Below are positions 23,862-35,210 of a stretch of DNA of 64,000 nt, in pieces. The notes under the pieces were generated by a model. That model was not told the origin of the DNA. It saw nothing but the letters and a program-made list of their open reading frames with translations, and searched no databases. Each line of letters begins with the position of its first letter. Position 1 is the first letter of the stretch. Made by a program: the position numbers and the translations under genes. This DNA is from Cryptomeria japonica. Lineage: Eukaryota > Streptophyta > Pinopsida > Cupressales > Cupressaceae. Location: NCBI RefSeq assembly GCF_030272615.1, contig NC_081406.1:248365218-248429217 (forward strand), in the 5' to 3' direction.

Positions 23862-25100
23862 GGCAAGTGCAAGGTAATGAGTCACAAATTCGCGGAAGTC
23901 TGCGCATTGGAAAATGCGCTCTTATAAACGGGGGCCCGTTTTCAAAAAACGGGGGCCCGTTTGTGCTTCGGGCTCCCGAGCCGAAAGGTAACGGGGGCCC
24001 GTTTTGTTTAAAAACGGGCCCCCGTTTTGTTATAAAACGGGGGCCCGCTTTTAAACAAAACGGGGGCCCATTTTTTAGAAACGGGGGCCCGTTTTAAAAA
24101 ACGGGGGCCCGTTTCTAAAAACGGGCCCCCGTTTTGTTTAAAAGCGGGCCCCCGTTTCTAAATGGCATTTTTCCTTTTTTTCCACAATCCGCCCTTGTTT
24201 GAAAACGGGGGCCCGTTTTGTGGAAGTTGATTCCACAACCCGCCACTTGGCTCGGGATTAGGCCCGGGATAGGCCTGGGATGGCCACACCTGAGACATGG
24301 ACCTGCAAATTCAAATCTCCATGAATGAAAGCACAAATATGAACTTCAAAAATAGTTTACGCGCCTCTAATTAGAGAATTTTTATACGAAATTAAAACCC
24401 ATTTCAGATTATACTGTCTAGATTCTAAATATGTAAATTTATTTAAAAATTGATTATTTTAACTATTTTTCATTTAATTTATACTAAATCGGGTCCATAA
24501 ATTTGAAATATTAACTAATTTTGTTAATTTAATAACTTTTTTATTTTAAAGAATTTTGGAAAAAAAATTATATGTCATCAATCTACACAAAAATCTTTTG
24601 TATTTGAAAAAAAAAAAAATCAAAAAATGTTAAGTTTACATCAAATTATGTGGGTCGTACACGTCAAATTTTTAAAAAGATAATTACGGCCATTAAAAAA
24701 TTAATTAAAAAAAAAATATTAGAAAAAAAAATACAAAAAAATATGCTCATCAATCTTCAGTGTGTTACAAACCATTTTCCAAAACGGTTTGAGAAAATAA
24801 TTTTAATTGTGTCAAAAAGTGTGGGTCGTACACATGCATGGTATGGTCCTGAAACAGGCATTTTTAAAACATAGTTTTCAGAACTCCATTTAAAAAGTTA
24901 TTTTTTATTATGTGGGTATTAAAATAAATTATATATTTGGAAACTACACTCAGAGGGCTATCTTTTATATTACTGACTTTTTCCAAGATTCAATCTCTAA
25001 GTGTTTCAAAATTTAAGCTCAAATGAGACAAAATCTGAAAATCAGGGAAAACACTTCCACTTTTTGGCCAAAAAGTGGACTCATCTTCTTGCACTGACCC
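23862..25100. mobile_element. 1.24 kb inverted-repeat element inserted in the LTR
   Basis: The ends are GGCAAGTGCAAGGTAATGAGTC and the complement of GGGTCAGTGCAAGAAGATGAGTC. TCTAG (23857-23861 and 25101-25105) is repeated at both sides. The other LTR copy (around 30379-30386) lacks the segment, so it is an insertion. It encodes nothing convincing. A hairpin CCACTTTTTGG/CCAAAAAGTGG lies just inside the right end (~25056-25077). Confidence 0.75.
23929..24215. repeat. Cluster of eleven CGGGGGCCCG boxes
   Basis: Eight boxes read CGGGGGCCCG/A (23929, 23950, 23992, 24038, 24061, 24082, 24102, 24206) and three read CGGGCCCCCG (24015, 24122, 24145). They are spaced about 20-25 bp apart by T- or A-runs, and neighbouring boxes can pair as hairpins. 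The GC content contrasts sharply with the AT-rich surroundings. Reading frames through the cluster give a monotonous GGPF peptide and are not genes. Confidence 0.9.
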
Positions 25101-25616
25101 TCTAGCTTGTGTGCAGGTTGCATTAGAGAAGATTCATTTGGCTAGAGGCTTCATAGCATGGAACTATTGTTTTTTAATTTCCTTTCCTTTTCTCATTCCA
25201 TTTTATCTTGGTTATTTCATATATCACATTTGCTAGCTGCTTAGCTTCATTATTTTTTTCCAATTTTATTGCATTATAATCACACTTGGGACTTTCTGTA
25301 CAAACTCTGTACCTTGTTCGTACAAGACAACAGTGCACTACGCTGTTGTCCCAGACTTGCACACTCATCCTTTGGACATAAGCTTGAAAGAGTCATCTAA
25401 GAGTATCGAATTGTAGTTAACTGTTGAACTCTGTTTCTTTTATCCCCTGGCTCACCTTAGCACCAGTTTGAGTGAGGTAGCAATGGATCAATTTGTCCTC
25501 TGATATTCATCATATTGGAGGTGACAAGTCCCCACCTCTACATTTTGGTGAACCCAACATGAACACTTCTTCTGCAATATTTTTAGAACATTATTTATCA
25601 TTCATTTCCTCATGCA

Positions 25617-27426
25617 ATGACCCCTTTAAAAAAAAATAGGAAAATTCTAAATCTTTCCCCTTTCTTCCAAAAAATAAAATTGGAGCACTGCCCCAAACCC
25701 CATTTTAATGGTTTGTCGGCCTTCGGTCGAAAAATTTATGCATTCTTTCTTTATTTTAAGTTTATTAATTTCAAAATTCATATGTTATCTTATTTTATTA
25801 ACTTATTTTATAGCTTTATTGAAAGTGTTAATGATGTTTCTTTTCATGATTGTGATGGTGACTTAGCTCTGCCTATGTCACTTTATGCCTTTGATCCCTT
25901 TCGTAATATATCTTTTGTTTTAGAGGATATTTTGTTACAAGAGGATGAAATCGTTGACACCTTTCTTAACGTTACTCTATCATCTTTTCATTCTAGTGTC
26001 CTCTTTTCTAGAGATGATGTATTAGTGAATGATGAGTCTCGACTCATATATGAACTTCCAAAGGTCGATGTTGAGAGAATTCCTTCATATAAATCTTCTA
26101 CATATCATAATGAGTCTGTGAATGTTATTTATGTCTCTGCGACTCCTAAAAGGCCTAAGAGACTAATCATTCATGTGACTACAGCTAGTCCTTTTCCAAA
26201 AAAGGTAAAATCTATTCATGGTGTCCCTTTTAAAATGACTCATCAAATCTTTTTACAAGATATGCATAGTCTAAGGCTCCTTATTATAGAATGGTAGCCC
26301 ATACTTATAACACTCGAAGAAATAAGAAATATATTGATCATCCACAACCTTCTCAACCAGATCTTCCTCAAGCACCTAAGCCTTCAGCTAAGCAATCTAG
26401 TGATTATGATCTTATTGAGAAACTTCATGTTACTCTCGCTTAGATCTCACTTTGGGATTTTCTTCAAACTAATCTAGTTTATCAAGGTATGCTACAGGAA
26501 GCTCTGCAAAAGATCTTATTTCCTTCTTCTTCTAGGCTGATAGATGTAAATGGATTAATGCATGATATTCGTGTAGACTTGCCAAATATTATGTTCTATC
26601 TCCATGAACTTCTTCCTTCAGAAGTGAGGAACTTGGTTGATCCATTAATGATAACTGTTCATGTTAATCGCATTGTAATTAAACAAACTCTTGTTGATAC
26701 AGGTTCTACACTTAATGTATGCAATGTGGATTTATTACTGATCTGAATTCCCTAGCAGCATCTTCTTTGTTTATTCATGGTTTCGATAACAGTGGAAAAA
26801 GTGCTTTGGGCATGGCTATCTTGCCTTTGAAGTTTGGGCCTATCACTATTTTGACTCTGGTATATGTAATGCCAGGTCATCTATCTTATAATCTCCTCTT
26901 GGGTAGACCATGGATTCATGCTTTAGGAGTTGTTTCTTGTACGCTTCATGGTTCAGTGAATTTTGTTGCAAATAATCAAGTGGTTACAAACAAGGCTGAC
27001 CCTGATATTGTGCACCTATGTCAAGTAGCAGCACTAGGTCAGATTTCAGTTACACCTTCGTTTCAAAATTATGTTCCAACATTTCCCTCCACAGTGAGGA
27101 CTTCTACCTCTGTTGTGTCCCCTAAAAAGGAAAGTCAGAAGGGGGAAGAAGTCCTCAAGAATGAATCACTTGAGAAACAAGATTTTCCTAAGCTAGATCC
27201 TCCTAATGTAGGTCTCCTAAAAGCACAAAGCTCTGAGTCTACTCCTAATAAGACATCTTCTATCGAACTATCTTTATCTCAAGTGAGTGCATATTTAGGT
27301 GATGATTGGGGTTCCCTAGATTTCACTTATTCTCATGTTGGTGAATACAAGGTTGACCCTATCCACCTTAAGCTGCCAAAAACATCTTTCACACCTGCTA
27401 CCAAAGATTATTCTTCTATATCATAG
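25617..27426 (+). pseudogene. Decayed gag-pro region of the Tat/Ogre-like element, with aspartic protease
   Basis: Three frames are needed. Around 26299-26470 a segment reads AHTYNTRRNKK...ISLWDFLQTN, the conserved block that precedes the protease in Tat/Ogre elements, with an in-frame TAG just before ISLWD. The protease follows, with active-site LVDTGSTLN (26688-26715). After a frameshift it continues to YNLLLGRPWIHALG (26887-26928). After LGRPW the sequence is Ser/Pro/Lys-rich. In the intact family this protein processes the gag-pol polyprotein. Here multiple stops and frameshifts, and the lack of a downstream polymerase, make it dead. Confidence 0.75.
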
Positions 27427-27482
27427 GATCATGTGAACACCAATGGCTACATCATTAAAGATGATCCTCTGCTTTGGAGTAG

Positions 27483-27660
27483 TTGCAATCATGTTATGGT
27501 CCAGGGTTCAATATTTCTTCCAAGTATGGATACAAAGGAAATGGTCTCGCGTGTTTGGGTCAAGGTGTTAAGGTGCCTTTGGAGACGAAATCATGTTCAT
27601 TTACGATGGGTTTAGGTTACAAGCCTAATCCATCTTCATCTCATCCTCCATCATCTATTA
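27483..27660 (+). pseudogene. Possible G-patch-like remnant
   Basis: The frame at 27507-27627 reads KYGYKGNGLACLGQGVKVP...GLGYKP. The pattern of spaced glycines ending GLGY.P resembles the G-patch found after the protease in some Tat/Ogre elements. It is short and isolated. Confidence 0.4.
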
Positions 27661-27839
27661 TCTTTGTATCTCCTCCTTGTGAGCAGTCAAGACCTTCTCC
27701 ACAAGAGAAAGGGTTACTTCCTACCCCTCATCCTTTATCTAATAAAGATCTTATCTTATTGTGGCTTCTTAAAGCCTACTTGATTACTCTCCCTCCTCCT
27801 ACATATAAGAAGTTTCATACGGATAATAAATAAAAACAT

Positions 27840-28370
27840 TCCATCAAGTGCTTGGCCATTCCACTAGTGAATCTAAGGCCTTGAAAGACAAGATCCAACA
27901 ACTTCATCAATAGGGTGTCATTAATTCTCTATATATTGATGCACCTTCTTATTTGCACAACAAGTGATATTGAGGCTTACCTCTATCCTGTTCTTTTACA
28001 CATTCAAATCTTATCCTATTTTTGTCTTCATGTGTTCTTATTCAGATCCAATAATTTGGCGCTATGATGATATGCCCCTCATAGTGATATGATATATCCT
28101 TTTGATACTACTATGGGTGTTGATGCCAAATTATCAGATCCCTCTGTCCTCTTGAATTGCATCTTTTAGTGTTGTGGATATCTATGTGCCACTTGCTCTT
28201 GGTGACATTCCATGAAAACATCTCGCTATGTTGACGTGCCACAACTACTCTTCTCCTTAGAATAACATGCCTTCCACGCATATCATTCTAAGGGGGGGCC
28301 ATCATAGTTGCATTTTATCTTTTAGCTCTTTCATTTGTTTCCTCTGCTACTTTCTTTTTCTTGATCGCCT
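27840..28370. other. Non-coding internal DNA of the Tat/Ogre-like element
   Basis: Pyrimidine-rich spacer; no domain is recognised. Confidence 0.5.
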
Positions 28371-28560
28371 TGGTGGGAGCCAAACCACTTTAGTTTTTTC
28401 TTTTCCAAGACCATCTAGGTGGGGGCCAAACCACTTGATCTTTTTCTTTTCCAAGATCATCTAGGTGGAGACCAAACCACTTGATCTTTTTCTTTTCCAA
28501 GATCACCTACATAGGGGCCAAACCATTATTGATTTATCTTTCTTGTTTTCCTTCGTAGGG
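28371..28560 (+). repeat. 46 bp minisatellite, four units
   Basis: CCAAACCA recurs at about 28380, 28426, 28472 and 28519, within units ending CTTTTCCAAGATCAYCTA. Confidence 0.8.
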
Positions 28561-28586
28561 GCCAATCTACTACTTACCAAATTCAT

Positions 28587-28770
28587 TTGCCCTATCGCAT
28601 GGCAATCTAGCATGTTGCTACCCATGTTGGAAAATCTATCTTCATCTGCCCTATCGCATGGCTATCTAGCATATCGCTACCCATGATGGCAGAATCTATC
28701 TATCTAATTGCCCCATCATATGGATATCTAGCATAATACACTTTGTTATCCATACTGGCATATCTCATAC
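28587..28770 (+). repeat. ~60 bp minisatellite, three units
   Basis: TGCCCTATCGCATGG or close variants begin units at 28589, 28647 and 28709. Each is followed by TATCTAGCAT and a TACCCAT/TATCCAT phrase. Confidence 0.75.
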
Positions 28771-29649
28771 CAACGGTGGCCGCTTATCTTGTATCTTTTC
28801 GTAACAAGGGGCTTTCCTCCAAAGCAAGGCTCATTTCTGTTACGTTATCTTATTTATCAGTTATCTTTATCTTATCATCTGACATGTTAGTCTGCATCTA
28901 ACATGTTTGTGATGTATCGAGTAACAATATCTATTTCAAATCTTAGCTTCATCTCGTTGGGGCCAACCTCATCCGATCAACAAAAATATACCTCCCTATT
29001 GCGACTATCTTCTTTATCTTAACTTTTGGTAGTAGACTTCCTTTAGAGCGAGGTTGGTCCTACCTACCTTTGATTATCTGGAATAATACCACTTGCTAGA
29101 TCTATCCTTTTTATCATCATCATATCATCATGACTGCTAGTGATGCATCAAGCTAGTGTCGGGGTCATGTATTATCTCTTCGACATTGATTGCTTCTCTG
29201 ACTTCTGGGTGCACTTCTCCTTGAAGTGATCAATCCTTGCTTTCTTCCCTTCATTTTAGAATTCCTCTATTTGTTGTTTCTTGTTATTTTGGGGATGGTG
29301 CATGGTACTGAGACAACCTTTTACATCGAGGTCTCTTTCACTTTTCTAACTCAAGATCGTAGTTTCTTTATTGTGTGTTTTTTTGTGTGTGTTATCTTTT
29401 TCTTTATCATGTTCTAACTGTGTTGTGGGGTTCTCTTATTCTCTAACATTGTTCTCTCATGCAAGTTTTTTCTATCTAATGCACCTGTTTTGTAGGTCTT
29501 CATCTTGGGGGCATGCTTCCTTAGCTTGGACATTTATCTGCTTCCTCTATAGTTTCTTTTTGTTATCATGATGTTATTTCTTGTTCAGTAGATTTCCTTT
29601 AGCGTGCATATTCTCGTTCATTCATAAGCCCACTAAAGTGGGGGCTTAA
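28771..29649 (+). other. Non-coding 3' internal region ending in a polypurine tract
   Basis: Mostly pyrimidine-rich DNA. The small frames at 29226-29571 lack domains. The tract GTGGGGGCTTAA at 29637-29648 directly precedes the 3' LTR. Confidence 0.5.
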
Positions 29650-30819
29650 TGTAGTGATGAAAACTGGATACCCCTTTTTTAATTTGACCTACATCTTTTG
29701 TGACCACTTTGGTGTCCATTTCCCTAGCACTTGAGTAGGCTCACTTTAGCCCTTGCATCAGCCTTTTCCCTCTCAGGATGCTCAATACACCTTTTAGCAG
29801 TTATCCTTCAGTTTTTGTGTCTTGTTAGTCGTGTCTCCCTTGTCTCTTATTGTTTCTGAGCGTGATTTGTCTAGAAACTAGAGCGTCGTGAATTAGTCCC
29901 ACGACATCTTAATGTTAGAATGTTGGTTATGAGCTCAACTTTCCACTTGTCACCTACCTTGGTTGATGGAAATGGCTCGCCAACCCTCTTTTCCCTCCTC
30001 TTCTCTCATTTTAAATCTATCTTTTCTCTCCATTCAAGCTCTCTAGATTCTGAACACAATCTCTATTATTCTTTGGGCTCTCACAGCTTTCTTCATCTCT
30101 CTCTTGCTTGCTACAACATTTTCAAGCTCTCACAATAATCTCTTGCAACTTTCTTGGCTTTCTCAAGCCTCCTTGGTAATATCTATCTATTTATCCTATC
30201 TTTGAGCATCTTGGGATTTATCACATCCCTCTTCTATTATTTATCATTTATCATTTATCATTTACCTTACCTTGCATTTATCTTTTATTTTATCAATCTA
30301 TCTAGTCATCTGTGAAGGTGGAAACACCAAAACAAAGATTTGACTGAGGCAAGTCCCCAAGTAGCCCCAAACATTTTTCCTTATTAGCTTGTGTGTAGGT
30401 TGCATTAGAGAAGATTCATTTGGCTAGAGGCTTCATAGTGTGGACCTATTGTTTGTCTATTCTCTTCCCTTTTCTCCTTCCATTTTATCTTGGTTATTTC
30501 GTATATCACATGTACTAGCTTAGCTTCATTATTTTCCGTGTTTTATTGCATTATAATCGCACTTGGAACTTTCTGTACAAACTTTGTACCTCGTCCGTAC
30601 AAGACGACAATGCGCTGCACTGATGTCCCAGTCCTACGCGCTCGTCCTTTTTACAAAAGCTTGACAAAGTCGTCTGAGAGCTTCGAATTGCGGTTAACTG
30701 TTTAACTTTGTTACTTGTATCCTCTGGCTCACCTTAGCGCCAGTTCGAGTGAAGTAGCAGCGGATTGATTTGTCCTTTGAGATTCATCATCTTGGAGGTG
30801 GCAAATCCTCACCTCTACA
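29650..30819 (+). repeat. 3' LTR of the Tat/Ogre-like element
   Basis: 1,170 bp, TGTAGTGATG...CCTCTACA. It shares long collinear stretches with the 5' LTR, for example GACCTACATCTTTTGTGA and GCTAGAGGCTTCATAG. Confidence 0.85.
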
Positions 30820-31038
30820 ATTTCCACCGTACATCCTATGATCATGCGGTAGCTCTTTTTGTATAAATCATGCATTGAACAGATTGTAAACAACATAATG
30901 AATTAATACAATGGATGATGAATTCTTTCTCGTTGTTTTGATTATTCTTAGCTGCTTCTGTGCATTAAATCTGCAAGTTTTTTTTTTCCCTAATTAGATT
31001 TATGGTATACTGCGTAGCTACAGCTGCAAAATTTTACA
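30820..31038 (+). repeat. 3' LTR, second part, of the small copia-type element
   Basis: It resumes the match to the 5' LTR (GCTCTTTTTGTATAAATC, AGATTGTAAACAACATAA) and ends AAATTTTACA like it. Confidence 0.75.
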
Positions 31039-31235
31039 CATTTTTGTTTCCTGTGCTTTTGAATGATGAAGATTGGTGCAGTGGAGATCAGGTATAGCGA
31101 TGGATATCTAATGTTTTGATTCTATGGCAGGGAATTAGAGAATGTGCCACTCCATTTCTTGATGGGAAGCAAAAAAACTTCCTTATATTGGCATTAAGAA
31201 TTGCTAGAGTGAACGTATGTCAAGATTCGTGTGAA

Positions 31236-31400
31236 GGAAAGATATGGTGGCTGTGCAAAATGAGAGCATTGTTGGATCTTGTGCTATGTGAAGAATATGA
31301 TATAATTATTCTCAATGGAAAGATATAGTGGCTGTGCGAAATGAGAGCATTGTTGGATCTTGTGCCATGTAAAGAATATGTGATAATTGTTTTGAATGGC
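31236..31400 (+). repeat. 81 bp tandem duplication
   Basis: GGAAAGATATRGTGGCTGTG...GAGAGCATTGTTGGATCTTG occurs at 31236 and 31317. The small frames on both strands (31116-31462) run through it and are not supported. The rest of 31039-31667 shows nothing else. Confidence 0.75.
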
Positions 31401-31667
31401 GATGTGCATTGGAAGTAGTAGCATGGAGTTTGTCGGATATTTGAAATCATAATATTTTTCACTTTGAATGTGATGGGTATTCCATTAAATTGCCGATTTG
31501 ATTAATGAATTCTTAGCAGCAGCCTAACATTTACTAGGTTCAATTTAACCTGACACATGCTCCTACAATTTGTCTGAGATTGTTACTACTCTTTAACGCT
31601 CATCATGGTGCAAATGAGTTGCATGGGACTGATCTGATTTATGAAAACCAGATTACAATACCTAGTG

Positions 31668-32110
31668 TGATACTTGCGGTATTGTAGATTTCAACAAAAA
31701 GAAATTGACAACAAGAAGATTGCAAACCAAAAACTGTCTCCATTCTATTCAAAATTGGAGTTTATACAAGTCGAATGTATCCCAAGGGTCACACAAATCC
31801 CTTGGAATTTGAAATGAAGAGTCATCATAATGTTTATTACAATTAAACTATTAAAACTATCAAAATTATCAAAAAAACTAAATATAAAATTTCAGTCCAC
31901 TTTGAGAAGGCATAACTTTCTCATCCTAGCTCCGAATTACAAACCGTTTGATGCGTTGGAAAGGTACTCAAATAATCTAGAACCAAATTTCGGAAACATC
32001 ACCATATTTGTCCAAAAATGCACCGAAGACCCTCAAAATTGCAATTTACTAAAACATATAAAATTTTGGAAAAATTAGATTTCAATATTTTCCCAATTTA
32101 ATCCTGATCA
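31668..32110 (-). repeat. 3' LTR of the truncated gypsy element
   Basis: On the minus strand it runs TGATCAGGATTAAATT...CCGCAAGTATCA, 443 bp. It is preceded by the purine tract TTAAGGGGGGAGGA (plus 32111-32124). Confidence 0.7.
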
Positions 32111-32121
32111 TTCCTCCCCCC

Positions 32122-35103
32122 TTAAGAGGCAATGGGCCCCATTGCACTAATCTGCTGCAATAGATGAGGAAATTGTTCTTCAATTTGTTCCTTAGTAAGC
32201 CACTTGCCTTGATGAGAATGCTGACCAGCTCGAACCACCCGATACAAAGGGATTTTCTGATTTCTCAAAGTCTTGAAAATGGCTTCAGTAACATGGTCAC
32301 ACTGGACTGGAGCAGTAGTAGAGGGGTTTAACTCTGCAGCTTGAATGTATTCAGTAGCTTGAGAGATATCCAATAAAGGAGGAAAATAGGGTCTCAACAA
32401 CTCCACATTGAAAACTGGATGCAGTCCCAAAAAGGATGGCAAATTAAGTTCAAAAGCATTCTCACCAACTTGTTTCACAATAGTGTATGGTCCATAACGA
32501 AGAGGTCGAAGCTTCCTATTTGGTCCATGCAGGCGCTCTTTCTGAAGATGTAACCATACCTTGTCACCAACCTGAAACTGATGGGGAGTTCTATGTTTAT
32601 CATGTCTTTCCTTATACTTCTGATTACTCTGCTCCAATATCTCATAAACTTTTTGTTGTAGGTGTCTAATGTTATCAATGAATTTTTCTACTTTATCTAC
32701 CTCCTTGTCACCATTCAATGGACTACTAGACTGTAGAGATGGTATTGCTACATCCATAGGTGCCAATGGCTGGTACCCAAGAGAAACCTCAAATGGACTG
32801 TGCCCTGTAGTACTATGGAGTGCACGGTTGTAGCTGTGTTGCACATAGGGTAAGCTTTCATCCCACGTGCGAGGATGTTTTGAATGATACATCCGTAAAA
32901 TATGAATAATCATTCGATTCACCACTTCTGTCTGCCCATCTATTTGGGGATGGAATGTTGTGGACTTTGTCAGTTTCGTGTCCATTTTAGCCCATAGTGC
33001 AGACCAGAATTTGCTGATGAACCTGCTATCCCTATTAGAAATAATGGTTTTTGGCAAACCAAAATGAACCCACACATGTTCAAAAAATAGCTTGGCAGTA
33101 TCTTCTGCAGAAATCATCTTTTTACATGCCACCATGATAGCCATTTTAGAAAACCTATCTACCACAACATATACACAATCATGCCCCCGCCTGGTAGTTG
33201 GAAGCCCAGACATAAAATCCATTGAAATAGACTGCCATGGCTTATCAGGAATAGGTAATGGTAAGTATAGACCCAACTTACGGTTTGCTAGTTTTGCAAT
33301 CGCACAGGCTGCACAAGCTTGTATATGTGAAATGACATCTTGCTTCATTTTTGGCCAATAGAAATACTTTTGAAGGATAGCAGTAGTCTTACTAATACCA
33401 AAATGTCCTGCAACACGACTGTAGTGAGCTTCCCATATCATTTTCTTCTGTTCTTCAGTGGGTACACATATGTGACCATTATGGCAAAGAAACCCATCCT
33501 GCAAGTGAAAATCAGAGACAGATTTTCCTTCTACCAAATTACTATAGATGTTAGCAAAATCAGGGTCAGTACTATATAGTTGTTCCCAAGTGGATGATTG
33601 ATGACCGCATGAATCCAACACTATTGTCAAACCTGCAATTGGAGGCCTACTCAAACAATCTGCCACCTTGTTACTGCTTCCTTTTTTATGACGAATGTTG
33701 AGGTGAAATTGTTGTAAATAGACTGACCACCGTTGATGTCTATCATTCTGTAGCTTTCCTTGTGTTTGCAAGAATTGGAGTGTTTTATGGTCTGTATGTA
33801 TAACAGTTTCTTTTCCCAGTATATAGTGTTTCCATTGTTTGCAAGCCTGAACAATGGCATACAACTCCTTATCATAGGTGGGATACTTACGTACTGTATC
33901 AGAAAAAGTTTCACTGTGATAGGCAACAGGATGCCCATTTTGTGTGAGTACCGCACCAAGAGCATAATCTGAGGCATCTGTTTCTATATCAAATGCTTGG
34001 TGTAGATCTGGAAGGACCAATACTGGTGCTGAACATAGTCTTTTCTTTAACTCCTCAAATGCTTGTTGTTGTGCCTCTGTCCACTGAAATTTTGCTTGTG
34101 CTCCACCCCTGATTGATTGATTAAGAGGCCATGATATGTGTGAGAAACCAAACACAAATCTACGATAGAAGTTGGCTAGGCCCAAGAAGCTGCGAAGCTC
34201 TGTGAAATTTTTAGGGGATGGCCAATCTTGAATTATTTGAATCTTTGCTGGATCAACATGAACACCCTCATCGTCAATGATATACCCTAAGTATTGAATA
34301 CTCTACATACCAAAAGAACACTTCTCAATGCTGGCATAAAGTTTGTGTTTTTGCAGAGTTGAAAGAACTTGTTCAACATGCTGCAAATGCTCAGACCAAG
34401 TTCTGCTAAAGATGAGTATGTCATCCAAATAAACAACTACAAAGGAATCAATGAATGGTCTAAGCACATCATTCATCAATCTCATAAATGTGGCTGGGGC
34501 ATTTGTTAGGCCAAAAGGCATGACCAACCATTCAAACAAACCTTCCTTAGATTTAAATGCAGTCTTCCACACATCTGCTGGATCAATTGGTACTTGGTGG
34601 TATCCAGACTTCAAGTCAACTTTTGTAAAGAATTTAGCCCCCCTAAGTTGGTCCAACAAATGATCAATTCGAGGGATTGGATATCTATTTTTAACAGAGA
34701 TTTTGTTTAATGCTCTATAATCAATACAAAGCCTCCATGTCCCATCTTTCTTTTTAGCAAGGACAATTGGACTTCCACAAGGTGAAGCACTTGGACGAAT
34801 GTGTCCTTTCTGAATCAACTCCTGAATTTGTCTCTTAATCTCATTATTTTCCAAAACTAACCTCCTATATATTGGCTCATGTGGTAGCGGTGTGCCTGGA
34901 ATTAAATCAATAGAGTGCTTGACTTGACAGTGTGTTGGTACTCCCACTGGTGGTGTAAACACACTGTGATATTCTTTCAAAATTTTATCTATTTGATTTT
35001 GTTGATTCTCTGTTACCTTAGCATGTGTTAATCGCGTCATACCACTTTTTGAAGCTAGAATAGACGTGTTCGTCTTAACCAAAACCATTTTAGTCTTGTA
35101 CAA
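32122..35103 (-). pseudogene. Ty3/gypsy pol: reverse transcriptase, RNase H, integrase, C-terminal chromodomain-like tail
   Basis: About 994 codons in one frame, with one in-frame TAG at 34303-34305 after codon 266. The RT domain has GSPIVLAKKKDGTWRLCIDYR, and its YLDD active site is at codons 225-228. RNase H shows [11 protein letters not shown] and HTDHKTL. Integrase has the H-H-C-C zinc motif (HYSRVAGHF...CAACAIAK) and a DFMSGLP Asp. Its second catalytic Asp is replaced: the usual SDRD reads SNRD (codon at 33034-33036). The Glu in QTEVVNR is present. The tail ([13 protein letters not shown]...[16 protein letters not shown]) resembles the GPF/Y module plus a chromodomain-like end of chromoviruses. 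It would copy and integrate the element; two lesions make this copy inactive. Confidence 0.92.
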
Positions 35104-35210
35104 GACATGAAAAATAAGAAAGAAATCAAAGAAAGTGCATCAAAATTATGGATGTTAGTGCTCTTTGATGGGTTTAAGGAAGTGAAGATTGTTGAGTAAC
35201 GTGTTTTGCA

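Larger units (their letters stand above)
23072..25542 (+). repeat. 5' LTR of the Tat/Ogre-like element (contains an inserted TIR element)
   Basis: It matches 29650-30819 on both sides of the insertion at 23862-25100. It is followed directly by TTTTGGTGAACCCAACATG, the likely primer site, whose tRNA I cannot name. Confidence 0.8.
23072..30819 (+). mobile_element. Tat/Ogre-like Ty3/gypsy element remnant lacking reverse transcriptase
   Basis: LTRs begin TGTAG and end CTACA (23072-25542 and 29650-30819). The 5' LTR is longer only because of a 1.24 kb insertion. A purine-rich tract (AAGTGGGGGCTTAA) precedes the 3' LTR. GTTTC (23067-23071) and ATTTC (30820-30824) fit a 5 bp target duplication with one mutation. 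The internal 4.1 kb holds a decayed gag/protease region and repeats, and no reverse transcriptase, RNase H or integrase. Confidence 0.8.
21634..31038 (+). mobile_element. Small non-autonomous copia-type LTR element, split by a Ty3/gypsy element
   Basis: The 5' LTR is 21634-21981 (TGTACTT...TTTTACA). A primer site TGGTATCAGATCTT follows at 21982. Then come ~930 bp of internal DNA without coding capacity, a polypurine tract AAGGGGGGG at 22900-22908, and the 3' LTR (22909-23071 plus 30820-31038). Flanks AATTT (21629-21633) and CATTT (31039-31043) look like a decayed 5 bp target duplication. Without the insertion the element is only ~1.65 kb, a TRIM-like structure that must have been mobilised by another element. 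Confidence 0.75.
31668..35103 (-). mobile_element. Ty3/gypsy element, 5'-truncated, with one LTR and pol
   Basis: The single LTR (31668-32110) is at the 3' end and starts and ends TGAT/ATCA. A polypurine tract and a nearly complete pol follow on the minus strand. Homology stops just upstream of the reverse transcriptase, near 35103, with no gag, protease or second LTR. It is therefore a truncated copy. Confidence 0.85.

Noticed and set aside
23867-24336. Reading frames on both strands with repeated GGPF / TGPRF peptides
   Set aside because: They are translations of the CGGGGGCCCG box array inside a non-coding inserted element. The palindromes open both strands.
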